Shown here: positions 1-6,263 of the stretch, in pieces
Numbering within the stretch: the first letter of the stretch is position 1
Layout: each line of letters opens with the position of its first letter
Assembly (NCBI GenBank): GCA_002378845.1
Contig: DFRY01000002.1
Coordinates: forward strand, 6,489-13,701
From: Ruminococcaceae bacterium UBA3451
GTDB taxonomy: Bacteria > Bacillota > Clostridia > Oscillospirales > Acutalibacteraceae
DNA length: 7,213 nucleotides
Direction of reading: 5' to 3'
The notes under the pieces: model-generated
Database searches by the model: none
Seen by the model: only the letters and a program-made list of their open reading frames with translations
Told to the model about the DNA's origin: nothing
Translations under genes and position numbers: made by a program

Positions 1-139
1 GACTTTGTGGCCCTTCAGAGGTTTCGCTTAGGCTGCTTTCCGCAGAGCTGCTTGCCGTCGTGCTTTTGCCCGATGTGTTGCAGGCAGAAAACGAAAAAAG
101 CAGGAGGAGCACGGCAAAAATGGAGAGGTATCGTTTCAT
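1..139 (-). CDS. Putative lipoprotein, N-terminal fragment (gene runs off the left edge)
   Basis: Only the first 46 codons are inside the window. They encode a lipoprotein signal peptide: Lys-Arg at residues 2-3, a Leu/Phe-rich hydrophobic core at about residues 5-16, and the lipobox FSAC with the Cys to be lipidated at residue 20. A Ser/Thr-rich, low-complexity stretch follows, typical of the linker between a lipid anchor and a folded domain. The mature protein would therefore sit on the outer face of the cytoplasmic membrane. The start at 139 is chosen because AAAGGA lies 8 bases upstream; an in-frame ATG at 157 has no ribosome binding site. The functional domain lies outside the window, so substrate-binding protein, PepSY-type protein or something else cannot be told apart. 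The gene is divergent from the mscS unit. Confidence 0.8.
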   Translation of the reverse strand, partial: MKRYLSIFAVLLLLFSFSACNTSGKSTTASSSAESSLSETSEGPQS

Positions 140-173
140 AGTAAGGTTCCTTTTCATAGTTTCATATACTATA

Positions 174-201
174 ATCTTACACCCGTTCGGGGATAAGTCA
201 A
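174..201 (-). promoter_or_regulatory. Predicted sigma-A promoter for the left-edge lipoprotein gene
   Basis: On the minus strand TTGACT (196-201) is followed after 16 bases by TAAGAT (174-179). This is a near-consensus -35 with a moderate -10. The expected transcription start is about 28 bases before the lipoprotein start codon. The spacing and position fit, but it is a motif match only. Confidence 0.5.
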
Positions 202-245
202 TATAACGTGTCGCTTTTTGGCGAAATCACGGAGAAACCCACCGG

Positions 246-269
246 AAACAGGAAACCCGTCCTGTTTTT
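246..269 (+). other. Stem-loop upstream of mscS
   Basis: AAACAGGA (246-253) and TCCTGTTT (260-267) form a perfect 8-bp inverted repeat with a 6-base loop, extendable by two G-U pairs and ending in a run of five T. It resembles a weak intrinsic terminator, but no plus-strand gene lies upstream in the window. It could be a 5' untranslated-region structure or an operator for mscS. No convincing -35/-10 pair for mscS was found nearby; an isolated TATAAT at 170-175 lacks a recognisable -35. Confidence 0.35.
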
Positions 270-332
270 GGTACAAAATCCTTTTTTCTATTTCCATGAG
301 AACCAAAAGACCTGATATTCTCGGAGGTTATT

Positions 333-1151
333 ATGTTTTCTTTTCAGAATTATGGGGAACAGTTTATGAATTGGCTGAACGCAGCATTGCCGCGTTTGCT
401 TGGCTGTGTGCTGGTTTTAGGTATCGGCTGGTGGCTGAGCAACCAGTTGGTTCGGCTGATGTACCGTGGCATGATCCGTTCCAAAACGGATACCGGAATT
501 GTAACCTTTCTGTGCTCGTTAATTAAAGCGGCCTTAAAAATCATTGTATGCGTTACTGCCGCCGCACAGCTTGGCATAAATGTAAGTTCCATTATTGCCG
601 CGCTCGGTGCCGCCGGGGTAGCCGTCGGACTTGCTTTAAAGGATAACATGGCCAATATTGCAAGCGGCGCACAGATTATTTTTACCAAGCCGTTTCGCGC
701 GGGCGATTATCTGGCTCTGCAGGATGGCGAGGGTACGGTGGAACGTATTGAAATTATGTTCACTGCGCTTAGAACGTTCGACAACAAGGAAATTGTCATT
801 CCAAATTCTACGGTTACCGCCAGCGTAATAACAAACTATTCCGCTATGGAAACCCGCCGGCTTGACCTGAACTATGAAGTGGGCTACAGTGAGGATCTTT
901 CCATGGTAAAAGAGGTGCTGGCCCGCGTTACAGAAGAAAATTCCATGGTGTTGAAAGACCCTGTGCCGCTGATTGTTGTGGGGGAGCATAAAGAAAGCGG
1001 AATCGTAATTGGGGTAAAAGTATGGTGCAAAACCGAAGATTACTGGACGCTGTATTTTAATATGCAGGAAACGGTTAAAGTCGCATTTGACAAAGCCGGC
1101 ATAACCATACCGTTCCGTCAGCTGGATGTTCACATGAACAATGTAGGTTGA
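333..1151 (+). CDS. mscS: MscS-family small-conductance mechanosensitive channel
   Basis: This membrane channel opens under membrane tension and releases small solutes during hypo-osmotic shock; the family works as a homoheptamer. At 272 residues it matches the compact MscS type (E. coli MscS is 286). Hydrophobic segments at about residues 18-40, 56-80 and 84-113 fit TM1 to TM3. The third is the Gly/Ala-rich pore helix (AALGAAGVAVGLALKD, then ANIASG). FRAGDYL at 121-127 starts the cytoplasmic beta domain, IPNS lies at 157-160, and the C-terminal GITIPFRQLDVH matches the family ending. The start at 333 has GGAGG five bases upstream. The gene is followed 26 bases later by the phosphatase-fold gene on the same strand with no terminator between, so the two are probably co-transcribed. 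Family assignment is firm; the ion or solute preference is not visible. Confidence 0.95.
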   Translation: MFSFQNYGEQFMNWLNAALPRLLGCVLVLGIGWWLSNQLVRLMYRGMIRSKTDTGIVTFLCSLIKAALKIIVCVTAAAQLGINVSSIIAALGAAGVAVGLALKDNMANIASGAQIIFTKPFRAGDYLALQDGEGTVERIEIMFTALRTFDNKEIVIPNSTVTASVITNYSAMETRRLDLNYEVGYSEDLSMVKEVLARVTEENSMVLKDPVPLIVVGEHKESGIVIGVKVWCKTEDYWTLYFNMQETVKVAFDKAGITIPFRQLDVHMNNVG

Positions 1152-1177
1152 TTTAGATATAACTGGGAGGCTAAGGA

Positions 1178-2284
1178 ATGAAAAAGGTACTGAAAAGGTT
1201 TCTTATTGCACTTCTCTGTATTGTCGGCGCCTTGATTCTGGTGGTAGGGGGGTATGTTGCGTATATGTCGGTTATGTATTACCGCATTCCGGACAATACC
1301 CCGGTGGAAACGAAAAACGGACAAAGCGCAGTGCTTCAGTCCGGGAAAAGCTATTCCATCCTTACATACAATATCGGGTTTGGCGCTTACAACCACGATT
1401 TTTCCTTTTTTATGGACGAAGGAGAAATGAAGGACGGAACAAAGGTAAAGGGCAGGTTTGGAAGAGCACAAAGCAAACAGATTGTTCTGACCAATACGCA
1501 GGGGGTGATGGATACCGCGCAAAAAGCAGATGTCGACTTTGCTTTTTTTCAGGAAGTGGATTCCGGTTCCACCCGCAGCTTCCATGTAAACCAGTATGAA
1601 GCCATTTCGTCTGCGTTTGAAAATAGCTCGTCCGCTTATGCGGTGAACTTTCATTCCGCTTATCTGTTTTATCCGTTCAACGAACCCCACGGTGCGGTCA
1701 ATTCCGGAATTCTTACGCTGAGCAAATACAAGACGGATGAGAATGTCAGAAGAAGCTACCCGGTGGACAACAGTTTTCCCACCAAATTTTTTGACCTAGA
1801 CCGCTGTTTCTTGGTCACCCGTGTACCAGTGGAAAACGGGAAAGAGTTGGTTTTAATCAATTCACACATGTCTGCTTACGACGCGGGCGGGATCATCCGC
1901 AAAAAGCAGTTGGAGCTGTTGAATCAAGTCCTGAAAACCGAGCAGGACAAGGGAAACTACGTGATCGCGGGCGGCGATATGAACCACGATATTGCCGGAA
2001 CCATTCAGCATTTTCCAAGTCAGCAGAAGGTACCGGGCTGGGTATTTGAATTTTCTGACAAAGACTTGACACAAGGCTTCCGCATTGTGCGCGCGGCCAA
2101 TGCCGATTCCGTCGCAACCTGCCGAAGCACCGACCTGCCGTACACTAAGGGTGTGAATTATACCACGGTGATCGACGGCTTCCTTGTGTCAGACAATATC
2201 AAAGCTACCGCAGAGAATATTGATACTGATTTTACCTATTCGGATCATAACCCGGTGAAGCTGACGTTCCAGTTCGCACAGTAA
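1178..2284 (+). CDS. Membrane-anchored endonuclease/exonuclease/phosphatase (EEP) family protein
   Basis: The 368-residue protein belongs to the DNase I-like EEP superfamily of metal-dependent phosphodiesterases and phosphatases. A Lys/Arg-rich N terminus and one hydrophobic helix (about residues 8-34) suggest a signal anchor that places the catalytic domain outside the cytoplasm. EEP motifs occur in order: TYN with Asn65, FQEVD with metal-ligand Glu126, NSH with His230, GGDMNHD with Asp267 and Asn269, VIDG with Asp333, and the closing SDHNPV with Asp356-His357. All expected catalytic residues are present, so the enzyme looks active. Residues 70-118, between the first two motifs, are longer than in minimal EEP domains. 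GGGAGG seven bases upstream supports the start. The substrate (nucleic acid, phospholipid or inositol phosphate) cannot be told from the sequence. It is probably co-transcribed with mscS. Confidence 0.88.
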   Translation: MKKVLKRFLIALLCIVGALILVVGGYVAYMSVMYYRIPDNTPVETKNGQSAVLQSGKSYSILTYNIGFGAYNHDFSFFMDEGEMKDGTKVKGRFGRAQSKQIVLTNTQGVMDTAQKADVDFAFFQEVDSGSTRSFHVNQYEAISSAFENSSSAYAVNFHSAYLFYPFNEPHGAVNSGILTLSKYKTDENVRRSYPVDNSFPTKFFDLDRCFLVTRVPVENGKELVLINSHMSAYDAGGIIRKKQLELLNQVLKTEQDKGNYVIAGGDMNHDIAGTIQHFPSQQKVPGWVFEFSDKDLTQGFRIVRAANADSVATCRSTDLPYTKGVNYTTVIDGFLVSDNIKATAENIDTDFTYSDHNPVKLTFQFAQ

Positions 2285-2294
2285 GCATGAAACA

Positions 2295-2324
2295 AAAGGC
2301 GGCCTGCAAAGCAAGGCCGCCTTT
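2295..2324. terminator. Bidirectional intrinsic terminator between convergent genes
   Basis: AAAGGCGGCC (2295-2304) and GGCCGCCTTT (2315-2324) form a perfect 10-bp GC-rich stem with a 10-base loop. It lies 10 bases after the EEP stop codon and about 30 bases beyond the end of metY on the opposite strand. In the minus direction the stem runs into TTTTGTTTC, in the plus direction into CTTTATCTAT, so it can stop transcription from both sides. Confidence 0.88.
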
Positions 2325-2355
2325 ATCTATGCAATTATATGAAAGTGCAGTAACT

Positions 2356-3636
2356 TTATTCCAAAGCCTGTTCCAAATCGTAAATCAGGTCATCAATATG
2401 TTCCGTTCCGATGGAAAGGCGCACGGTGTTCGGTTTAATTCCGGACTCAAGCAGCTCTTTTTCCGTCATTTGGGAATGGGTGGTGCTGGCAGGATGAATG
2501 ACCAATGATTTTACGTCCGCAACGTTTGCAAGCAGGGAGAAAATTTGCAGGCGGTCAATGAAGTCCTGGGCTTCTTTTGCGCCGCCCTTTATTTCGAACG
2601 TAAAGATCGAACCTGCGCCGTTGGGGAAATACTGATTATACAGTGCGTTATACTTGCTGCCGGGTAGGGAAGGATGATTTACACTTTCTACCTTGGGGTG
2701 TTTGCTTAAATATTCTACAACCTTCAGCGCGTTCTCAACGTGGCGCTCTACACGAAGAGAAAGTGTTTCCAACCCCTGCAAAAGAAGAAAGGAGTTAAAC
2801 GGGCTTATGGTAGCGCCCGTGTCGCGCAGAAGAATCACTCGGATTCGGGTAATATATGCCGCGGCGCCAACATCTCTGGTAAAGCTGATGCCATGGTAGC
2901 TTGGGTCCGGCTCGCTCAAAAGCGGGAACTTACCCGATGCGGCCCAGTCAAACTTGCCGGAATCAACAATTACGCCGCCCAGTGTGGTGCCGTGGCCGCC
3001 GATGAATTTTGTGGCGGAATGAACAACAATGTCTGCTCCGTGTTCAATCGGACGAAGCAGGTACGGGGTTGCAAATGTATTGTCTACAATCAGCGGGATG
3101 CCGTTCCGATGTGCAATATCGGCAACCGCGTCAATGTCAATAATACTGGAATTGGGGTTGCCCAGCGTTTCAATAAAAATGGCTTTGGTGTTGGGCTGAA
3201 TTGCCGCTTTAAAGCTGCCTTCTGCGTCCGCATCCACAAATGTGGTGGTAACGCCAAACGCGGCCAGAGTATGCTCCAGCAGGTTGTATGTACCGCCGTA
3301 AATGGTATTGGCGGAAACGATATGGTCACCCGCGTGGGCAATATTCTGAATGGAGTAGGTGATTGCCGCCGCGCCCGACGCGGTGGCCAATGCTGCCACG
3401 CCGCCTTCCAGTGCCGCAATGCGCTGCTCAAAAACGTCTTCGGTCGGGTTCATCAGTCTGCCGTAAACATTTCCGCCTTCCGCAAGGCTAAAACGTGCCG
3501 CCGCCTGCGCGGAATTTTTAAAAACGTAAGAAGTGGTCTGGTAAATCGGAACCGCTCTGGCATCCGTTACCGGGTCCGGCGTTTCCTGTCCGGCATGTAG
3601 CTGAATTGTTTCAAATTTTAATTTTCTTTCACTCAT
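2356..3636 (-). CDS. metY: O-acetylhomoserine sulfhydrylase (O-acetylhomoserine aminocarboxypropyltransferase)
   Basis: This PLP enzyme joins sulfide to O-acetyl-L-homoserine to give L-homocysteine and acetate, the direct sulfhydrylation route to methionine; some members also act on O-acetylserine. The 426-residue length is typical of MetY and longer than cystathionine gamma-synthases (about 380). It is a cytoplasmic Cys/Met-metabolism PLP-dependent enzyme. The N-terminal TIQLHAGQ and [10 protein letters not shown] are family hallmarks, NVYGR (Tyr58, Arg60) contacts the PLP phosphate, ETLGNP lies at 156-161, VDNTFATP contains Asp185 that binds the pyridine nitrogen, and [10 protein letters not shown] contains the Schiff-base Lys210. 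HPASTTHSQ and [13 protein letters not shown] lie near the C terminus. AAGGAG seven bases upstream fixes the start; that site is predicted to be masked by the leader RNA. A 35-codon ORF precedes it by 25 bases in the same transcript. Cystathionine synthase or lyase activity is less likely given length and motifs. Confidence 0.94.
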   Translation of the reverse strand: MSERKLKFETIQLHAGQETPDPVTDARAVPIYQTTSYVFKNSAQAAARFSLAEGGNVYGRLMNPTEDVFEQRIAALEGGVAALATASGAAAITYSIQNIAHAGDHIVSANTIYGGTYNLLEHTLAAFGVTTTFVDADAEGSFKAAIQPNTKAIFIETLGNPNSSIIDIDAVADIAHRNGIPLIVDNTFATPYLLRPIEHGADIVVHSATKFIGGHGTTLGGVIVDSGKFDWAASGKFPLLSEPDPSYHGISFTRDVGAAAYITRIRVILLRDTGATISPFNSFLLLQGLETLSLRVERHVENALKVVEYLSKHPKVESVNHPSLPGSKYNALYNQYFPNGAGSIFTFEIKGGAKEAQDFIDRLQIFSLLANVADVKSLVIHPASTTHSQMTEKELLESGIKPNTVRLSIGTEHIDDLIYDLEQALE

Positions 3637-3641
3637 GGGTT

Positions 3642-3727
3642 AACTCCTTCTGCATGTTAATTTATTGAATTCCGAACAATGTACAATCGGTACACAGGGA
3701 GCCACACATTCGTTCATGCAGGGAGCT
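3642..3727 (-). promoter_or_regulatory. Predicted leader RNA stem that masks the metY ribosome binding site
   Basis: In the minus-strand RNA, AGCUCC-CUGCAUG (3727-3715, codons 15 to the first base of 19 of the leader ORF) is complementary to CAUGCAG-AA-GGAGUU (3656-3642). Seven perfect pairs are followed by an unpaired AA and six more pairs, one of them G-U. The downstream arm contains the GGAG of the metY ribosome binding site (AAGGAG, 3649-3644). A small 5-bp hairpin, TGTAC/GTACA (3694-3680), sits inside the loop over Cys codons 26 and 29. The complementarity is directly visible; that it controls metY translation is inference. A second GGCTCC at codons 23-24 could offer alternative weak pairing to the same GGAG. 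I saw no T-box or S-box consensus in the leader. Confidence 0.55.
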
Positions 3728-3769
3728 TCGGCGCAAAGCCGGGTTACGGTTTGAAAAGGGATATTTCAT
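3662..3769 (-). CDS. 35-residue cysteine-containing leader peptide or small protein upstream of metY
   Basis: I do not recognise this peptide. The ORF has an excellent ribosome binding site, AAGGAGG seven bases before its ATG, better than most genes here, and starts about 60 bases after the predicted transcription start. It encodes 35 residues: an N-terminal part rich in Arg, Asn and Ser (RNPALRRSSLHER at about 8-20), then MCGSLCTDCT with Cys22, Cys26 and Cys29, ending LFGIQ. The cysteine spacing is CX3CX2C, the same as the iron-sulfur motif of radical SAM enzymes, though the peptide is far too short to be one. It stops 25 bases before metY. The placement before a sulfur-assimilation gene, and base pairing between its codons 15-19 and the metY ribosome binding site, suggest a regulatory leader ORF. 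A stable metal- or cluster-binding small protein is the main alternative. Translation is likely; function is unknown. Confidence 0.6.
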   Translation of the reverse strand: MKYPFSNRNPALRRSSLHERMCGSLCTDCTLFGIQ

Positions 3770-3834
3770 TGTGACTCCTCCTTGTTATATTATAATTCAT
3801 ATCAAATTAGTAATATATATTTTATATTGTTGTT

Positions 3835-3863
3835 ATAGTACCACTGTAAAGTGCGAATGTCAA
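3835..3863 (-). promoter_or_regulatory. Sigma-A promoter of the leader ORF-metY transcript
   Basis: On the minus strand a consensus TTGACA (3858-3863) is followed after exactly 17 bases by TACTAT (3835-3840). Transcription should start near 3828, leaving an AT-rich untranslated stretch of about 60 bases before the leader ORF. CCACT and AGTGG arms (3841-3845 and 3863-3867) flank the spacer, with another AGTG at 3850-3853, and might form an operator. Confidence 0.75.
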
Positions 3864-3947
3864 GTGGATTTTTAAAAGCGGATTTTCAGTCGCAAAGCCT
3901 TTTGCGGGGAAATTTCTTATGGGATTCTATCAATAACTTACATAAAT

Positions 3948-3982
3948 GCCCCGTACGAAAGAAGTTCTCCTTCGTGCGGGGC
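3948..3982 (-). terminator. Intrinsic terminator after the rRNA methyltransferase gene
   Basis: The arms at 3948-3959 and 3971-3982 form a 12-bp GC-rich stem with one G-U pair and an 11-base loop. The hairpin begins 9 bases beyond the methyltransferase stop codon. The following minus-strand bases (ATTTATGTAAG) are only moderately T-rich. Its position and stability make termination of the ldh-methyltransferase transcript the likely role, which insulates it from the metY promoter at 3835-3863. Confidence 0.75.
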
Positions 3983-3991
3983 GAAAATTGG

Positions 3992-5221
3992 TCAAACAAT
4001 CTGAAAAATGTAAAATTTAAGGTAATTGGTTTCGGCAACATTCCACAAAATCGGGTGGTCCGGCGCCTGCTGGCGAGCCTCAATTTGACGCAACATTACC
4101 TGCGCGTCAAATGCCGCGCTGCGCAGCATATTGCAGAACAGTTCCTCTGTCATAAAATGGGAGCAGGAGCACGTTGCAAGGTAGCCGCCGCGGGGCAGCA
4201 GCTTCATGGCGCGAAGGTTAATTTCCTTGTAACCGCGAATAGCGCTTTCCACGGTACTGCGTGATTTTGTAAATGCGGGCGGGTCAAGAATAATCATGTC
4301 GTACCCGCTTTTCGCGCCGGAAGGCAGTTCGGGAAGTAAGTCAAATACGTTGGCTGCCTGAAATGACATGGTGCTTTCCAGTCCGTTTCGTCTGGCATTG
4401 GCTTCGGCCATTGCAATCGCGTCTTCCGAAATATCCACCGCGTGCACATGTGACGCGCCGCCTTTTGCAGCGTTCAGCGCAAACGAACCCGTGTGGGTAA
4501 AGCAGTCAAGCACCCGTTTTCCGCGGCTGATTTTCGCTACCGCCTGCCGGTTGTATTTCTGGTCAAGGAAGAAGCCGGTTTTCTGTCCGTTTTCAAAATC
4601 AACGCCGTATTCAATGCCGTTTTCAATAATAGTTGTTTGGGTTGTGGGCGGAACGGGAAGCCCCTCCAACGGAAAAAAGCTTTTGTTTTGCTCCATGCCT
4701 TCCAGACCGCGAATTGCCACGTCGTTGCGCTCGTAAATGCCGTCGATAACCTGCCCGTCTTCCTTTAGAATTTTGCAGAGCAGGGGAAACAGCATCGGCT
4801 TAATTCGTTCCATTCCAAGGGAAAGCGTTTGGGTTACCAGAATATTGTTGAATCGGTCGACCGTCAGGCCGGGGAAAGAATCGGATTCCCCGAAAATAAT
4901 ACGGCAGCACGAAACATCATCGCCCATTACAGTTTTTCGGTACTCCCATGCGTGGCGCAGGCGGCGTTCAAAAAAGGCTTCGTCAAACGTGTCGTTTGCG
5001 TTGCGTGAAATCATACGCACCCTGATTTTGGAATGATCATTGATAAAACCCGTCCCAAGATATTTTCCGCGCGGACTGACAAGGTCGACCAAATTTCCGT
5101 TTTCGTAGCTGCCCTCGATTTTCACAATCTCGGTATTGTAAACCCACGGGTGACCTGTCTGAATACTGTTTTCTGCTTTGCGGGTCACACTGACAATGGG
5201 GTATCCTCTATTTTGTTTCAT
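3992..5221 (-). CDS. rlmI: RlmI-type class I SAM-dependent 23S rRNA methyltransferase
   Basis: This 409-residue protein matches the RlmI/YccW family, whose E. coli member makes 5-methylcytosine at position 1962 of 23S rRNA using SAM. The N-terminal part (about 1-75, with GHPWVYNTEI and SPRGKYLGTGFIN) is the RNA-binding PUA domain. The middle contains FGESDSFPGLTVDR (110-123) and GFFLDQ (216-221). The C-terminal Rossmann methyltransferase has SAM motif I LDCFTHTGSF (238-247), the acidic motif with Asp263 (VDISEDA), the DPPAF motif (313-317), and TCSCSH (350-355), whose cysteines include the likely catalytic nucleophile. Length fits the family (about 396-400). GAGG seven bases before the ATG supports the start. 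It lies 58 bases after ldh on the same strand with no terminator between, so it is probably co-transcribed. The exact target nucleotide in this organism is inferred. Confidence 0.9.
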   Translation of the reverse strand: MKQNRGYPIVSVTRKAENSIQTGHPWVYNTEIVKIEGSYENGNLVDLVSPRGKYLGTGFINDHSKIRVRMISRNANDTFDEAFFERRLRHAWEYRKTVMGDDVSCCRIIFGESDSFPGLTVDRFNNILVTQTLSLGMERIKPMLFPLLCKILKEDGQVIDGIYERNDVAIRGLEGMEQNKSFFPLEGLPVPPTTQTTIIENGIEYGVDFENGQKTGFFLDQKYNRQAVAKISRGKRVLDCFTHTGSFALNAAKGGASHVHAVDISEDAIAMAEANARRNGLESTMSFQAANVFDLLPELPSGAKSGYDMIILDPPAFTKSRSTVESAIRGYKEINLRAMKLLPRGGYLATCSCSHFMTEELFCNMLRSAAFDAQVMLRQIEARQQAPDHPILWNVAETNYLKFYIFQIV

Positions 5222-5248
5222 TGAATTTCCTCACCTGAATTTTTGATT

Positions 5249-5276
5249 GATTAGAATGATTTGCGATTAGAATGAT
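5249..5276. repeat. 12-bp tandem direct repeat between ldh and the methyltransferase gene
   Basis: GATTAGAATGAT occurs twice, at 5249-5260 and 5265-5276, with a 16-base period. It fills much of the 58-base gap and lies about 30 bases before the methyltransferase start codon. It forms no hairpin and is not a terminator. It could be a binding site or slippage-derived duplication; no function is shown. Confidence 0.6.
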
Positions 5277-5279
5277 GTT

Positions 5280-6224
5280 TTACAGTTTGCTGGTGAATTC
5301 CCGAATTACTGCAACGGATTTTTTAAACCGATCCAGCTCTTCTTCTGTCATGCGAACTTCCACCACTTCTTTTACTCCGTTGCGGTTCAGTACGGCGGGC
5401 ACGCCGGCAAATACGTCGCTTTCCCCGTATTCCCCGCACAGCAGGGTGGAAACCGGAATAATTTTGTTTTCATTATATAAAATTGTTTTTATAATTCCGG
5501 CAGCCGTCGTTGCAATGCCGTAACTGGTGTTGCCTTTTCGGTGAACAATTTCCCAACCGGCCTGAGCGGTTTCGCGTATCATATCATCCAGACTAACGCC
5601 TTCCATGCGGTCTTTGTTATCGGCAATAATATTGAAAAAGTCTTTTCCGCCCACTGTTACGCGGCTCCACGGAACCATTTGTGAATCGCCGTGTTCCCCC
5701 ATGACCGTGCAGTGAACGCTGCGGGGGTCAACATCAATTTTCTTTGCAATCAGGCATTTTAACCGCGCGGTATCAAGGGCGGTACCTGTGCCGATAATCT
5801 GATTCTTCGGCAGACCGGAAAGTTTGTAGATGTAATAGGAAATTACGTCAACCGGGTTGGATATTACAACAAAATGGCCGTCGAATCCGCTTTTCATAAT
5901 CGGTTCGACAATGCTTTTTACAATTTTTTCGCTGGCTCCCAGCATATCCAGCCGGTTTTGGCCTTGAATGTACGGTGCGGAAGCAGTAATGACAATTATA
6001 TCCGCATTGCCACAGTCTTCGTATGTTCCCGCGCTTATTTTTACATTGCGGTTTAAATACTCAATTCCGTGACGAATATCCATGGCTTCGCCAACGGCCT
6101 TTTCCTGGTTCAGATCCGTCAGTACCACTTCGTCGCATACACCCTGTGTGGCAAGGCTGAATGCGGTTGCCGAACCAACGGCACCCGCGCCGACAATAAC
6201 CACTTTACTTTTATTTACAAACAT
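5280..6224 (-). CDS. ldh: L-lactate dehydrogenase-family NAD-dependent 2-hydroxyacid dehydrogenase
   Basis: This 314-residue cytoplasmic enzyme of the lactate/malate dehydrogenase family probably reduces pyruvate to L-lactate with NADH, regenerating NAD in fermentation. VGAGAVGS (11-18) is the dinucleotide-binding loop and Asp37 (LTDLN) favours NAD over NADP. Catalytic and substrate residues are present: loop Arg91, Asn123 in SNPVD, Asp151 and Arg154 in ALDTARL, His178 in GEHGDSQ, and Thr233 in GNTSYGIA, the Thr position used by lactate enzymes. The specificity loop is unusual: APYIQGQNR has Tyr85 where typical lactate dehydrogenases have Gln (position 102) and malate dehydrogenases Arg, so another 2-oxoacid substrate is possible. 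The start at 6224 is chosen over an upstream in-frame ATG at 6287 because GAGGG lies 8 bases before it and because 6287 falls inside the promoter -35. Its promoter carries an inverted repeat at the likely transcription start. Confidence 0.88.
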   Translation of the reverse strand: MFVNKSKVVIVGAGAVGSATAFSLATQGVCDEVVLTDLNQEKAVGEAMDIRHGIEYLNRNVKISAGTYEDCGNADIIVITASAPYIQGQNRLDMLGASEKIVKSIVEPIMKSGFDGHFVVISNPVDVISYYIYKLSGLPKNQIIGTGTALDTARLKCLIAKKIDVDPRSVHCTVMGEHGDSQMVPWSRVTVGGKDFFNIIADNKDRMEGVSLDDMIRETAQAGWEIVHRKGNTSYGIATTAAGIIKTILYNENKIIPVSTLLCGEYGESDVFAGVPAVLNRNGVKEVVEVRMTEEELDRFKKSVAVIREFTSKL

Positions 6225-6241
6225 CACTTTTTCCCTCTTTT

Positions 6242-6259
6242 CAGGTATTATCGTACCTG
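6242..6259. promoter_or_regulatory. Perfect inverted repeat at the ldh transcription start, candidate operator
   Basis: CAGGTA (6242-6247) and TACCTG (6254-6259) form a perfect 6-bp inverted repeat with a 6-base spacer. It begins five bases downstream of the ldh -10 box, overlaps the expected transcription start and ends just before the ribosome binding site. This is where repressors commonly bind. The sequence does not look like a Rex site (TTGTTAA-type arms), and I cannot assign a regulator. A short hairpin at the mRNA 5' end is the alternative. Confidence 0.5.
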
Positions 6260-6263
6260 CTTT

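Noticed and set aside
170..175. Perfect TATAAT on the plus strand as the mscS promoter
   Set aside because: No acceptable -35 or TG extension lies at the right distance, and it overlaps the predicted divergent promoter; kept only as a note.
218..526. Plus-strand open frame of 102 codons upstream of and overlapping mscS
   Set aside because: It overlaps mscS in another frame, starts at a non-ATG codon without a ribosome binding site, and the mscS frame is certain.
636..1133. Minus-strand open frame of 165 codons
   Set aside because: It is antisense to mscS, has no recognisable domain, and is a by-product of the mscS codon pattern.
1130..1690. Minus-strand open frame of 186 codons
   Set aside because: It is antisense to the EEP gene, crosses the mscS-EEP junction and has no recognisable motif.
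2740..3600. Plus-strand open frame of 286 codons
   Set aside because: It lies entirely antisense to metY, whose protein sequence and motifs are unmistakable; the frame has an odd Cys/Arg/Asn-rich composition and no ribosome binding site.
3637..3834. S-box (SAM-I) or T-box riboswitch before metY
   Set aside because: These are common before metY in Firmicutes, but I saw no T-box AGGGTGG-type sequence, no S-box core and no terminator hairpin with a T-run; only about 60 bases precede the leader ORF.
3891..3906. Small hairpin CGCAAA/TTTGCG between the methyltransferase terminator and the metY promoter
   Set aside because: Six pairs with no T-run and no gene upstream to terminate; probably chance.
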